A stretch of DNA of 61,790 bases from Brevibacterium ravenspurgense. Its GTDB lineage: Bacteria > Actinomycetota > Actinomycetes > Actinomycetales > Brevibacteriaceae. The position numbers and the translations under genes were made by a program. Shown piece by piece: positions 26,104 through 33,482 of the stretch (position 1 is its first letter; the number at the start of each line of letters is the position of its first letter). Where the stretch lies: positions 1 through 61,790 of the forward strand of contig NZ_LQQC01000011.1 of the NCBI RefSeq assembly GCF_001584615.1, read 5' to 3'. The notes beneath the pieces are model-generated. The model was given only the letters and a program-made list of their open reading frames with translations, made no database searches and was not told the origin of the DNA.

Positions 26104-28104
26104 GTGACCGATTCTCACGACACCCCAGGCGACTCTGGCTCCGCTGGCGGCACAGACAAGCCGGACGGTGCGGGCACCACCCAGCATGGACGCTGGGACA
26201 ATCTCCCTTCGCGCAGGGTTCTTCGCGCATCCTCTCGCCCCAACTTCCGCGGCGACAAACCCACCGGATCCCAGAGCGAAGAACCGGCTACTCCGGAAAC
26301 TGTCCGCCCCACACCGGCCTCTGAACACCACAACACGCGCAATCTGAGCGACCCCCTTCCGTCACGCCGTGAACTTCGCGAACAGCGTGAACGCGAAGAG
26401 CAGCAGCGCGCAGCACAAGCAGAAGAAACCGCACCGGCTGACGCGCCCACCGCCTCGGGAACCCCAGCAGCAGCCTCCTCGACCGCGGCCCCACCTCGAA
26501 CCGCGCACCGCGACTTTGACGAAAACGACGACGCCCAGCCGCGTCATGGTGAACGCAGCGGTGAAGGCTTCCCGTCGATCGTCACGTGGACGACGCTGGG
26601 AACAATGCTGCCGGGTCTGGCAATCCTCCGCCGCAACCGCAGATCGATCGCCGGATGGATTCTGCTGTGCGGCTTCGTGCTGGGCATTGCGGCCATCATC
26701 ATCACCGCACTCATCTACGGTCCGACGGCCTTTGCCAGCCGCGTGGTGTCCAGCCCGAAGATCCTGCGCTTCGCATCGGTTGTCCTCCTTATAGGACTCG
26801 TCATCTGGGTCCTTGTGATTCTGCGGTCCTTCGCGGTGTCCAAGCGCGGCTTCCGCCTGCCGAAGGCACAGAAGGTGCTCAGCTGGGTGCTTGTGGCCAG
26901 CCTCATTGCGATCGTCGGCATTCCACTGAGCGTCGGAGCCGCATACGCCAATGTCACCGCCACCACCCTGTCGAAGGTATTCGGCGAAAACGGCGCCAAG
27001 GTGCTCAAACGCGAAGACCTCTGGGCTGACCAGGAGCGCATCAACGTCTTCCTCATCGGCCAGGACAGTTCCGACACCCGTGAGGGTGTCCGCCCTGACA
27101 CCATGCTTGTCGCCAGCATCGACACGCGCAATGGGCAGACAACCCTGATTTCAGTCCCGCGCAACCTGGCCTTCCCTGAATTCCCCGAAGACTCGAAGCT
27201 CGCCGAAACCTTCCCCAACGGTTTCCGCCCCACCGGCGATCCCACGGAGGACCTCATCAACGCGGTGTGGGACTGGGCTGAAAACTCGCCGGAATCCGTC
27301 GGCGACCCCCACGGCCTCGAACCGGGCATGTTCGCCACCATCCAGGCGGTCGAGGCCTCCCTGGGACTGAAGCTCGACTACTGGACTGCCGTCAACATGC
27401 AGGGCTTCACCGACCTCATCACCACGATGGGCGGAGTTGAACTCGATGTTGAGCGCCCCATCCCGATGGGCGGCGGCACCAACCAGAACACCGGTGGGAA
27501 AAACCAGATCTTCGACTGGATCGACCCGGGCCCGCAGCGCCTCGAAGGCAAGAAAGCGCTCTGGTACACCCGCAGCCGTGACGGGGCGGACAACTACGAC
27601 CGCATGTGCCGTCAGCAGCGTTTCCTCAAGGCCGCTCTTGACCAGCTCAGCCCGCAGGAAATGGCGATCAAGTACCCCCAGCTGGCTGCGAGTGCATCTG
27701 ACAACATCCGCACCGACATTCCGCTGTCGGACCTCAGCGCATTCGCCGATCTCGCCATGGTCATGCGCGGCACCGAAGTGAAATCTGCCCAGATCACCAA
27801 CGATGTCGTCAACACCCTCCACCCGGACTATGACGACCTGCGCAAATGGGTGAAGAAGAACACCACCTCGGACGACGGCAAGAAGAAGCCCGGCAAGTCC
27901 AACGCATCCACGCCCGAAGACTCCGCCTCGCCATCAGAGGAACCGCAGGAGGAAGCCGAGACCACAGAACCCGGCATCGGCATGGAGGACGATGACGGCA
28001 AGTGCTACCCGCACGGTTACAAGCCGGGCGATCCCTGGCCGGGCTACCCGCACAATGACAAGCTGCGCGGAGGTGCAAACGCTGGGACCGGTGCCGATGG
28101 CTGA
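26104..28104 (+). CDS. LytR-CpsA-Psr (LCP) family cell-wall ligase
   Basis: LCP proteins transfer undecaprenyl-linked glycopolymers to peptidoglycan outside the membrane. The ~666-residue protein has a disordered cytoplasmic N-terminus (~160 residues), three membrane segments (about 185-285), then the LCP domain: VFLIGQDSSDTREGVRPDTM, VASIDTRNGQTTLISVPRN, GGVELDVERPIPMGG, and the Arg-rich signature LWYTRSRDGADNYDRMCRQQ. A Ser/Pro/Glu-rich C-terminal tail follows. GTG at 26104 is preceded by GAGGAGA at good spacing; an ATG at 26083 in frame is less well placed. Its stop overlaps the start of the FAD protein gene. Confidence 0.88.
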   Translation: MTDSHDTPGDSGSAGGTDKPDGAGTTQHGRWDNLPSRRVLRASSRPNFRGDKPTGSQSEEPATPETVRPTPASEHHNTRNLSDPLPSRRELREQREREEQQRAAQAEETAPADAPTASGTPAAASSTAAPPRTAHRDFDENDDAQPRHGERSGEGFPSIVTWTTLGTMLPGLAILRRNRRSIAGWILLCGFVLGIAAIIITALIYGPTAFASRVVSSPKILRFASVVLLIGLVIWVLVILRSFAVSKRGFRLPKAQKVLSWVLVASLIAIVGIPLSVGAAYANVTATTLSKVFGENGAKVLKREDLWADQERINVFLIGQDSSDTREGVRPDTMLVASIDTRNGQTTLISVPRNLAFPEFPEDSKLAETFPNGFRPTGDPTEDLINAVWDWAENSPESVGDPHGLEPGMFATIQAVEASLGLKLDYWTAVNMQGFTDLITTMGGVELDVERPIPMGGGTNQNTGGKNQIFDWIDPGPQRLEGKKALWYTRSRDGADNYDRMCRQQRFLKAALDQLSPQEMAIKYPQLAASASDNIRTDIPLSDLSAFADLAMVMRGTEVKSAQITNDVVNTLHPDYDDLRKWVKKNTTSDDGKKKPGKSNASTPEDSASPSEEPQEEAETTEPGIGMEDDDGKCYPHGYKPGDPWPGYPHNDKLRGGANAGTGADG

Positions 28105-30142
28105 TATTGCGATCATCGGCATGGGCCCGCGGGGCCTGACTGTTCTGGAGCGCCTGGTTGCGCTGTCGTCTGCTGGGACTGACGAGGTGCCGCCCGGGCT
28201 GCGCATTCATGTGATCGATCCGTTCCCGCCGGGTGCGGGTCGGGTGTGGCGGACGGATCAGAGTCCGTCGCTGTTGATGAACACAACGGCTGCCGAGCAG
28301 ACGGTGTTTGCGGATGAATCGTGCGGTGTGCCGAATCCAGACCAGGGGCCGTCGATGGCCGAGTGGTCGTCTGATCCGCGCAATCCGGGCTCGTATTTCC
28401 CCAGCCGTGTTGAGTACGGCCGGTATCTGCGCGATTCCTACCAGCGGATCGTCGCGCGGGCGGAAGAGTCACAGACCGCGGACGTCATAGAGCATCAGGC
28501 GCGCGTCACGGACATCGCCGAACCGGACGGCACGGACGGCCAGCAGGTTCTGCGCCTGTCCGACGGCACCCGTCTGGCGGTTGACTTCACCGTGCTGTGC
28601 TTGGGCCACATTGAGGCGCGTCTGACGGGTGAGCGCCGCTCCTACGCTGAGCTCAGCCGAGAACCGGGTGTTGAGTACCTGCCGCCGTGCCTGCCGGCCG
28701 AAACGCCCCTCAACCACCTCAAGCCTGGCGAGCCGGTGATCTTCCGGGGGTTCGGCCTGAACTATTTCGACCTGCAGGATCTGCTTACCACCGGCCGCGG
28801 CGGCACGTTCACACAGAACGAGGACGGCACCCTCAAGTACCATCCCAGCGGGCTCGAGCCGATCCTCGTGCCGTCTTCGCGCCGAGGCTTCCCCTACCGG
28901 TGCAAACCGATTACCGAGGCGCACCCGCTTTCTGAATGGGAGCTGCGCTATTTCACTCCGGAGAACATTCAGGCTCTGGTTCAAGCGCAAGCGGCTGAGG
29001 GCCAGAAGCTGAGCTTCAACGACCACCTGTGGCCGCTGATCCTCGCAGACATCCGCTCAGCCTGGTATCGCACGCTCTACCGTGTTCACCCCGAGGCTTT
29101 CAGCGCCGATCCGCTTCACATGCACGACGCGCTGACCCACGCCGTCACCGAACACATCGGCGTGCGCGCGGGCCGCAGTGAAAAAGGCGGCAAGGCCGCA
29201 TCCGCAGCGGCGTCCGCTGCAGCAGCACCGTCGGCTACACCAATCGTCGGCCCGCATCGCAGCCAGCACACGCCTGACAGCCGTCAGCGGCCTGCTGGCG
29301 CTTCCCCTGCCGGTCATCTGACACAGGCCTCCCCCAACTGGATTTCTGTCGAACGGCGGGTGCTTGCCGATCCCCGCTTTGCACTTGATCTGCACCGGCT
29401 GCTGCGCCCCATGGAAGACGTCGAATTCGCCGACCCTGATACTGATCTGCGCGAATGGATGCTGCAGTTCCTTCGCCGTGACCTCACTGCGGCACAGGCC
29501 GGCCCTGAGGGATCTCCCGGCAAGGCTGTTTTCGCCGCCCTGTGGGCTGCGCGGAACCTGCTGAAGACTGTCGTAGTCGACGGTCTGCTGGATCCGGTGA
29601 GCTTCACATCGGAAGTTCGCGGGTGGTTTGAGGGCTTTGTGTCCGGCATCTGCGACGGCCCGCCGCCGCAGCGCTTTGCCGAGCTCATTGCGCTGACTGA
29701 GGCTGGTCTTGTCGACTTCATCGGCCCCGACGTGCAGATCAAAACCGTCAGTGGTCCCGGGCGCGGCCATTTTGTGGCCACCAGTCCCACCGTGGACAGG
29801 CCGATCCGAGCAACCGCCCTGGTGGATGCCTCAACCCCCGGCAACAACGTCCGCTTTGCCGATGACGAGCTCATGAACTCAATGCTGGACCGCGGCCAGG
29901 TGCGGCCGGCCGTCATCACCACCCCGGCGGGCGTTGACATGCCCCTGACGGGGCTGGACGTTGACGGTCCCGCGTACCGCACTGTCACCGCAGACGGCAC
30001 GGTTCATCCGCGCCGCTTCGCGTTCTCCATTCAGCTCTCCGCCGTGCAGCTGGGCTTGGCAATCGCCGCCAACCCCAATGCAAAGGCCCAGAGCCTCATC
30101 GATGCCAACACGATCGCCCAGGCCATCATCGACGCAGCTTGA
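28097..30142 (+). CDS. FAD/NAD(P)-binding protein (NAD_binding_9 type)
   Basis: A 681-residue flavin-dependent protein of unknown reaction. The N-terminal dinucleotide fold reads DIAIIGMGPRGLTVLERL; further family motifs are PFPPGAGRVWRTDQS, FTVLCLGHIEARLTG, and FRGFGLNYFDLQDLLT. An Ala/Ser-rich linker with no conserved motifs lies near residues 365-400. The C-terminal half has WISVERRVLADPRFALDLHR and ASTPGNNVRFADDEL. The ATG at 28097 overlaps the LCP stop by 8 nt (ATGGCTGA), indicating coupling, though a wall-related role is only suggested by that. It is convergent with the membrane protein gene at 30126, overlapping its end. Confidence 0.78.
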   Translation: MADIAIIGMGPRGLTVLERLVALSSAGTDEVPPGLRIHVIDPFPPGAGRVWRTDQSPSLLMNTTAAEQTVFADESCGVPNPDQGPSMAEWSSDPRNPGSYFPSRVEYGRYLRDSYQRIVARAEESQTADVIEHQARVTDIAEPDGTDGQQVLRLSDGTRLAVDFTVLCLGHIEARLTGERRSYAELSREPGVEYLPPCLPAETPLNHLKPGEPVIFRGFGLNYFDLQDLLTTGRGGTFTQNEDGTLKYHPSGLEPILVPSSRRGFPYRCKPITEAHPLSEWELRYFTPENIQALVQAQAAEGQKLSFNDHLWPLILADIRSAWYRTLYRVHPEAFSADPLHMHDALTHAVTEHIGVRAGRSEKGGKAASAAASAAAAPSATPIVGPHRSQHTPDSRQRPAGASPAGHLTQASPNWISVERRVLADPRFALDLHRLLRPMEDVEFADPDTDLREWMLQFLRRDLTAAQAGPEGSPGKAVFAALWAARNLLKTVVVDGLLDPVSFTSEVRGWFEGFVSGICDGPPPQRFAELIALTEAGLVDFIGPDVQIKTVSGPGRGHFVATSPTVDRPIRATALVDASTPGNNVRFADDELMNSMLDRGQVRPAVITTPAGVDMPLTGLDVDGPAYRTVTADGTVHPRRFAFSIQLSAVQLGLAIAANPNAKAQSLIDANTIAQAIIDAA

Positions 30143-30704
30143 GCTTTGGATAGGCGAAGCCGTAAACCAGGATCCCGCATGCGGCGAAGACCACCGTCAG
30201 AGTCCACTGAAGCCAGCTGGTAGATGGGTCAAGCAGATTCCACAAGCGGACCTCTTCAGCCCCGGCGGCCAGCATAGACAATGCAATTCCCACGAACGGC
30301 AGCATTGCTGCAATTGCGGGGACTATGACCAACGAACCCGCAGTCGCAATCGTCAAGCAGATCAACCGGTTTCGAATGCTGGTCTCTGTTGGGAGCGCAT
30401 CAACTGCCCAGAACCCCGGAAGGGCCGCCACCGCAAAAACCACGCCCGCCCACGCCGACCGCATCCGCCACCATGCATGACGGTACGTGGATTCGAAATC
30501 GGAAAACCCACTGTGCAGAAACAGTACGGCAATCCCACACGTGAGAACGGGCAAGAACAACCCTACGTGCACTGTCTGGAGGGGAGCCCACGCGATTTGC
30601 ACTGCATATCTGCCGACAGTCAGCTCGGCCACAACCGCCAGGACCAGCAAAACGAGCAGTCCGCCCCGGACATGAATTCTGAGCCAGAGCAAAAGCCCGT
30701 TCAT
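30126..30704 (-). CDS. Membrane protein, third gene of the ABC island
   Basis: A 192-residue protein with about five hydrophobic segments (LLVLLVLAVVAELTVG, VGLFLPVLTCGIAVLFL, AGVVFAVAALPGFWAV, ATAGSLVIVPAIAAML, WTLTVVFAACGILVYGF). I do not recognise a family. ATG at 30704 overlaps the upstream stop by one base (TGATG), so it is translationally coupled to the 420-residue membrane protein and is probably a second permease-like or accessory subunit of the same ABC system. Its 3' end overlaps the convergent FAD protein gene by 17 nt. Confidence 0.7.
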   Translation of the reverse strand: MNGLLLWLRIHVRGGLLVLLVLAVVAELTVGRYAVQIAWAPLQTVHVGLFLPVLTCGIAVLFLHSGFSDFESTYRHAWWRMRSAWAGVVFAVAALPGFWAVDALPTETSIRNRLICLTIATAGSLVIVPAIAAMLPFVGIALSMLAAGAEEVRLWNLLDPSTSWLQWTLTVVFAACGILVYGFAYPKLKLRR

Positions 30705-31966
30705 CACCGAGCGCCTTCGCAAGCACTGAGCTTCTTCCACGCCACATCGTATGCGCGAGCTGCTTCCTTCTTGTCCGATTCAGACTTCGCCTGCAGAAGG
30801 TTGGTCAAAGCATAGCGTGCTGTTTCGGCTGTGTCGTGAAATCTCGGCTCTGCCCCCGCATGAGTCCACAGAGCCGAGCACCATGGCACCTGCACAACTT
30901 CATTGATCAGCCAATCTTCATCCAAGGCTTCACCGTTTCTGGACATTTCAGATGAAACAAGCGTGAAATACGCCGTTTTCCCGCTGGTATCGAAGTTGAA
31001 GTTGTCCACATCGGAGGCCGGAGGAAGCTCGCGCAGATTCTCTGGGAACAGAGTCGACCCCGATTCGATCGCAGTGATGGCGAGTGAGGTCCACACTTCA
31101 TCAATGCGGTCCGTCAGCCGGTCGTGTTCGTTGTATATGCAGAGAGTGCCTTCTGCAAAGTCAGCGGACGCCATCGGCGGTGAGCATCCATACTCGTCGT
31201 CCAGGTTCTTCACAGCCGTGTACCGCCCAATTCCGGCCATCGGCACTGCCCCCAAAAGGAGGAAGACAACTGCGGTCACGATAATCCCGTTGAGCGGACT
31301 CCAACTGGTATAGCGCGAATTGGCGCCCGTGCACAGGCCGGCGTAAAGCACCAGAACCGCAGTGAACGACCCTACCGCAACTGACGTTGCCGCCAACCAG
31401 GTCAGACGCAAGCCGAGCATCGAGCCCACTGTTCCACCGAATTGCATGACGGATGCTGATTCATTAGCCGAAATCATCTGTAGAGCAAATGCCACGGCCG
31501 CAGCAAGGAGCACACCGTATAGTCTTCCCAGCGTGCGCCCGAGAATCAGTCCGATCCCAATCAGAATGGCAACGGAAGCAAGACTACCGAAAAGCACAAG
31601 CGCAGCAGACACTTGAGCCTCGACAAAAGTTGGGCGCGCACGCAGAGCCGTGTAACAAGCAACAGCAGCGGTCGGAAGGAACGCACAGGCCGTTCCGGCA
31701 ACCCACAGTCGGACAGTTAACCGCTGCCGGATTCCGGTTTGATTCCACACGGTTGCGCTGCCAATGGGGAACAGCCGAGCCCCATCAAAAGCGGCGACCG
31801 CCGCAAGCAAAGGACCCACCAGGTACAGCGCGGTGGCAACCCACTCTGCACTCAGCAGCGGTTCCCCCACCCAGTTCTGTGCACCGATGGTCATGTTCGC
31901 CAACTGCGCAACGAGCATTGCGGAGAACCCGACAACCGGAGTCCAGGCCAGCAAAACAACTTTCAC
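30704..31966 (-). CDS. Membrane protein, putative ABC permease subunit
   Basis: A 420-residue protein with about seven hydrophobic segments in residues 1-265 (for example VGFSAMLVAQLANMTIG, LYLVGPLLAAVAAFDGARLF, VAILIGIGLILGRTLG, IIVTAVVFLLLGAVPMAG), then a hydrophilic, probably extracytoplasmic C-terminal domain of about 150 residues containing two Cys (YGCSPPM, TLCIYNEHD). The GTG start overlaps the ATPase stop (GTGA) and has GGGGGAGG upstream. I see no known family motif; its position after an ABC ATPase suggests it is the transmembrane partner. The large external domain is unusual for an ABC-2 permease. Confidence 0.7.
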   Translation of the reverse strand: MKVVLLAWTPVVGFSAMLVAQLANMTIGAQNWVGEPLLSAEWVATALYLVGPLLAAVAAFDGARLFPIGSATVWNQTGIRQRLTVRLWVAGTACAFLPTAAVACYTALRARPTFVEAQVSAALVLFGSLASVAILIGIGLILGRTLGRLYGVLLAAAVAFALQMISANESASVMQFGGTVGSMLGLRLTWLAATSVAVGSFTAVLVLYAGLCTGANSRYTSWSPLNGIIVTAVVFLLLGAVPMAGIGRYTAVKNLDDEYGCSPPMASADFAEGTLCIYNEHDRLTDRIDEVWTSLAITAIESGSTLFPENLRELPPASDVDNFNFDTSGKTAYFTLVSSEMSRNGEALDEDWLINEVVQVPWCSALWTHAGAEPRFHDTAETARYALTNLLQAKSESDKKEAARAYDVAWKKLSACEGAR

Positions 31967-32694
31967 GGCTCACCTCCCCCGTTCCAGGCTCGAAAAGCGG
32001 TAGTCCACACAGTTGGATCGCTGTGGGTGGCTCCTATGGGAAACGTGTCTTCTACGGCCCGGAAATACTCGTCTGTGTAGCCAGCGAAAAGCTGTTGCCC
32101 GTTTCGGACGTGAAGAACGTGAGTCGCGAGGCCGGCGATGTCCTCGATGATGTGTGAAGAAATCATGACAGTTCTGTCTGCAGAAACACGCGCTACGGCA
32201 GCCCGCACCTTTGCTCTCTGATCGATGTCCAAGCCTGACGTCGGTTCGTCTAGAAGCAGCAGGTCGGGCCGGGTCATGAGTGCTTGGCCAACGACGAGTC
32301 GCCGTTGCTGCCCACCGGAAAGGGATCGCACCTGCTGGTTGCGAAGATCATCCAGGTCCACGGCTTCTAGCGCGCGACTAATAGCCGCACTTTGGTCATC
32401 TTTAGGCAGTTTCCTCAGCAACGCGAGGTAGTCCATCGTCTGCTGAACGGTGACATGCCCCGGTATGGCCATGGACTGTTCAACGTACTCAACGGAACCG
32501 GACACGCGAACGGTACCGCCACCGGGCCTGCGCGAATCTGCAAGCAGGGAAAAAAGCGTAGACTTCCCCGCACCGTTGTTTCCGAGCACGGCCCAGATCT
32601 GTCCGCAGTCCGCTGAAAACGTGAAGGGACCAATCTCTTCACCACGCGTGGAATAGCGAAATAAGAGACCACGCACGTCAAGTGTTTTACACAT
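31963..32694 (-). CDS. ABC transporter ATP-binding protein
   Basis: A 243-residue ABC ATPase: Walker A in GNNGAGKSTLFSLL, Q-loop region VEYVEQSMAIPGH, signature LSGGQQRRLVVGQAL, Walker B LLLLDEPTSGLD, and H-loop VMISSHIIEDIAG. All catalytic residues are intact. The style matches ATPases of ABC-2-type exporters. It overlaps the membrane protein gene by 4 nt and lies 49 nt downstream of the small secreted protein gene, with no terminator between, so all four may be one transcript. The start ATG has only a weak AGG about 14 nt upstream. Confidence 0.92.
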   Translation of the reverse strand: MCKTLDVRGLLFRYSTRGEEIGPFTFSADCGQIWAVLGNNGAGKSTLFSLLADSRRPGGGTVRVSGSVEYVEQSMAIPGHVTVQQTMDYLALLRKLPKDDQSAAISRALEAVDLDDLRNQQVRSLSGGQQRRLVVGQALMTRPDLLLLDEPTSGLDIDQRAKVRAAVARVSADRTVMISSHIIEDIAGLATHVLHVRNGQQLFAGYTDEYFRAVEDTFPIGATHSDPTVWTTAFRAWNGGGEP

Positions 32695-32743
32695 ATTTTA
32701 TTATGCCTAACAATTCAATAGGGCGAAACGCAATCAGTCGTTT

Positions 32744-33274
32744 TCAACCCCTATATTGAATCCTGTTCTTCGCGTAGCGAACCACCTGACAGGGGTCAAC
32801 TCGAAAGCGTTTATTAAGACAAACAGTCAACCCAGCAGTAACACTTCTCGAGTTTGCCTGCGCCGGCACGTCGCCCGTACTGCTGACTTCCCTCGAAGCT
32901 GTCGAATCTTTACCCCGAATCCGCTTGTAATTGTGCCATTCGTTATGACACGAGGTGCTCATATATTCCCCGGACGCGTTGAGGCACGTCCCCGAACTAG
33001 TTTGAGTTTGAACTCTCCAGTACGCTGGATTCCCGCCCTTGACACTTTTTTTCACAGTCCCGGTGAATTTGTACCTTGTGCCGGATCTCTGACTAACGCT
33101 GAAGTTTCCTTTGGCAGTAGCTTTTTGGCCACTGTGACTATACGCGAGGTTTTTAAATTTAATAACTTTCACAGCTGAAGTTGTTTTACTCGCGGCAAGA
33201 ACCTCTGGAGTAACACCAAACAGAAGAATTCCCACTGTAACTACACAGACAACTACCTGGCGCAATGCCTTCAT
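32744..33274 (-). CDS. Small secreted four-cysteine basic protein, unknown function
   Basis: A 176-residue protein with a clear Sec signal peptide (VVVCVVTVGILLFGVTPEVLA, cut short here to its core, cleavage near residue 27-28). The mature part of about 149 residues is Lys/Arg-rich and has four Cys (97, 109, 152, 162), enough for two disulfides: SGTCLNAS, STSCHNEW, TVCLNKRF, DPCQVV. I recognise no family. The ATG has AAAGG 7 nt upstream, and a promoter lies at 33369-33396. The gene is AT-richer than its surroundings (22 of 60 bases are G or C at 33121-33180), suggesting acquisition. Being upstream of an ABC exporter-like set suggests a toxin/bacteriocin, surface or signalling role, but none is shown. 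Confidence 0.75.
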   Translation of the reverse strand: MKALRQVVVCVVTVGILLFGVTPEVLAASKTTSAVKVIKFKNLAYSHSGQKATAKGNFSVSQRSGTRYKFTGTVKKSVKGGNPAYWRVQTQTSSGTCLNASGEYMSTSCHNEWHNYKRIRGKDSTASREVSSTGDVPAQANSRSVTAGLTVCLNKRFRVDPCQVVRYAKNRIQYRG

Positions 33275-33368
33275 GCCCAGCCTTTCTACTCAGTGCGCTT
33301 CTATCGCGCGGCCTCCTCCATTGGAGATCTGCGTAGGCTGATTTGACAGAAGTGCTGAATTTCACATG

Positions 33369-33396
33369 ATCGTACACGCAAAACAGTTAACGTCAA
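33369..33396 (-). promoter_or_regulatory. Sigma-70-type promoter of the secreted protein/ABC island
   Basis: On the minus strand TTGACG (33391-33396) and TACGAT (33369-33374) are separated by 16 nt, about 95 nt upstream of the secreted protein start. Confidence 0.55.
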
Positions 33397-33427
33397 GAGC
33401 TGCTCTGGTCTACACGGAAGGCAACAC

Positions 33428-33469
33428 AAGGACGAGGCGGAAGCTCACCTGAGCTTCCGCCTCGTCCTT
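33428..33469 (-). terminator. Terminator hairpin after the YhgE/Pip gene
   Basis: A perfect 19-bp stem (33428-33446 with 33451-33469), loop ACCT. It sits 13 nt beyond the YhgE/Pip stop. The T content downstream on the minus strand is weak (GTGTTG). Confidence 0.75.
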
Positions 33470-33482
33470 TGCCTTCAGCTGA

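Noticed and set aside
32744..33274. Lactococcin-972-type bacteriocin gene
   Set aside because: Mature length, four Cys and sequence do not match that family; only the neighbourhood is reminiscent.
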